Origin: Microcoleus sp. bin48.metabat.b7b8b9.023
GTDB lineage: Bacteria > Cyanobacteriota > Cyanobacteriia > Cyanobacteriales > Microcoleaceae
DNA: 53,471 nt
NCBI RefSeq assembly: GCF_013299185.1
Contig: NZ_JAAFKG010000033.1
Location: 30,648-84,118, forward strand
Direction: 5' to 3'
In this document: in pieces, positions 53,344 through 53,471 of the stretch
Position numbering within the stretch: the stretch's first letter is position 1
How the letters are laid out: each line of letters starts with the position of its first letter
Notes under the pieces: generated by a model
Told to the model about the DNA's origin: nothing
What the model saw: only the letters and a program-made list of their open reading frames with translations
Databases searched by the model: none
Made by a program: the position numbers and the translations under genes

Positions 53344-53471
53344 TGGCGTTGCTGAGTTAGAGTATGAATAGGAGGAATAATTTATGCAATGCCCTGAATG
53401 TAAATCAACCCATATCCGTAAAAACGGCAAGAAGAAAGGAAAACAAAATCACATTTGTGTCCAATGCAGTC
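53344..53471 (+). mobile_element. Start of an IS1-type insertion sequence, cut by window edge
   Basis: GGCGTTGCTGAGTTAGAGTATG at about 53345-53366 looks like the left terminal repeat; then the AGGAGG at 53370-53375 and an ATG at 53384. Confidence 0.55.
53384..53471 (+). CDS. IS1-family transposase N-terminus (partial)
   Basis: 29 residues visible: MQCPECKSTHIRKNGKKKG then HICVQC, a zinc ribbon (CxxC...CxxC) as in InsA-type IS1 proteins. The gene runs off the window. Confidence 0.7.
   Translation, partial: MQCPECKSTHIRKNGKKKGKQNHICVQCS

Overview
The window looks like a chromosomal segment of a filamentous, Oscillatoriales-type cyanobacterium (Microcoleus/Oscillatoria-like; genus inferred). 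Evidence: psbD-psbC, ycf4, a Cph2-like phytochrome kinase, very frequent GCGATCGC-type (HIP1) octamers, and spacers full of heptameric short tandem repeats (TCAACTG, GGGCATT) and small palindromic repeats. No rRNA, tRNA or CRISPR array was recognised.

Layout. 1-8.5 kb: Uma2 nuclease-like protein, membrane protein with TM-helix repeats, a tnpB-only IS200/IS605 element, an SRPBCC protein, a stand-alone DUF1400 exported protein, a SirB1-like protein and a coiled-coil protein. 8.9-17.4 kb: five same-strand genes that look like one signalling system: a PknG-like kinase with zinc ribbons and TPRs, a PP2C phosphatase with zinc ribbons, a VWA protein, a zinc-ribbon FHA protein and a four-TM sensor with GlnX-like topology. 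17.5-25.3 kb: SGNH hydrolase, a frameshifted mutL, a CNB-histidine kinase, a ketoacyl-ACP synthase carrying an in-frame repeat insertion, a lipoprotein cyclophilin and ycf4. 25.5-28.2 kb: psbD and psbC, abnormally separated, with a remnant of a second psbD 3' end, followed by a strong terminator. 28.6-33.4 kb: a second tnpB element and a 1097-aa Cph2-like sensor kinase.

33.6-51.2 kb is an accessory, phage/plasmid-like element with few recognisable genes. A minus-strand series of mostly unknown small genes ends in a lysis-like pair (one-TM protein, L,D-transpeptidase-like protein). It includes a tightly coupled six-gene operon of unknown function and an HU protein. A plus-strand island holds a short tyrosine recombinase, a small structural-like protein and a tail-fibre-like protein. 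A ribbon-helix-helix regulator faces a repeat-operator region, beyond which lie plus-strand unknown genes and an IS110/Piv-type DEDD recombinase. I saw no terminase, portal or capsid gene, so this is a degenerate prophage, a satellite or an undescribed type of element. 51.3-53.5 kb returns to core genes (PCP-reductase-like protein, tpiA), then a Uma2 protein and the start of an IS1-type transposase cut by the window edge.

Recurring themes are homopolymer-associated frameshifts (mutL, the RHH gene, tnpB), repeats invading coding sequence, and hairpin repeats filling gaps inside what looks like a functional signalling cluster.
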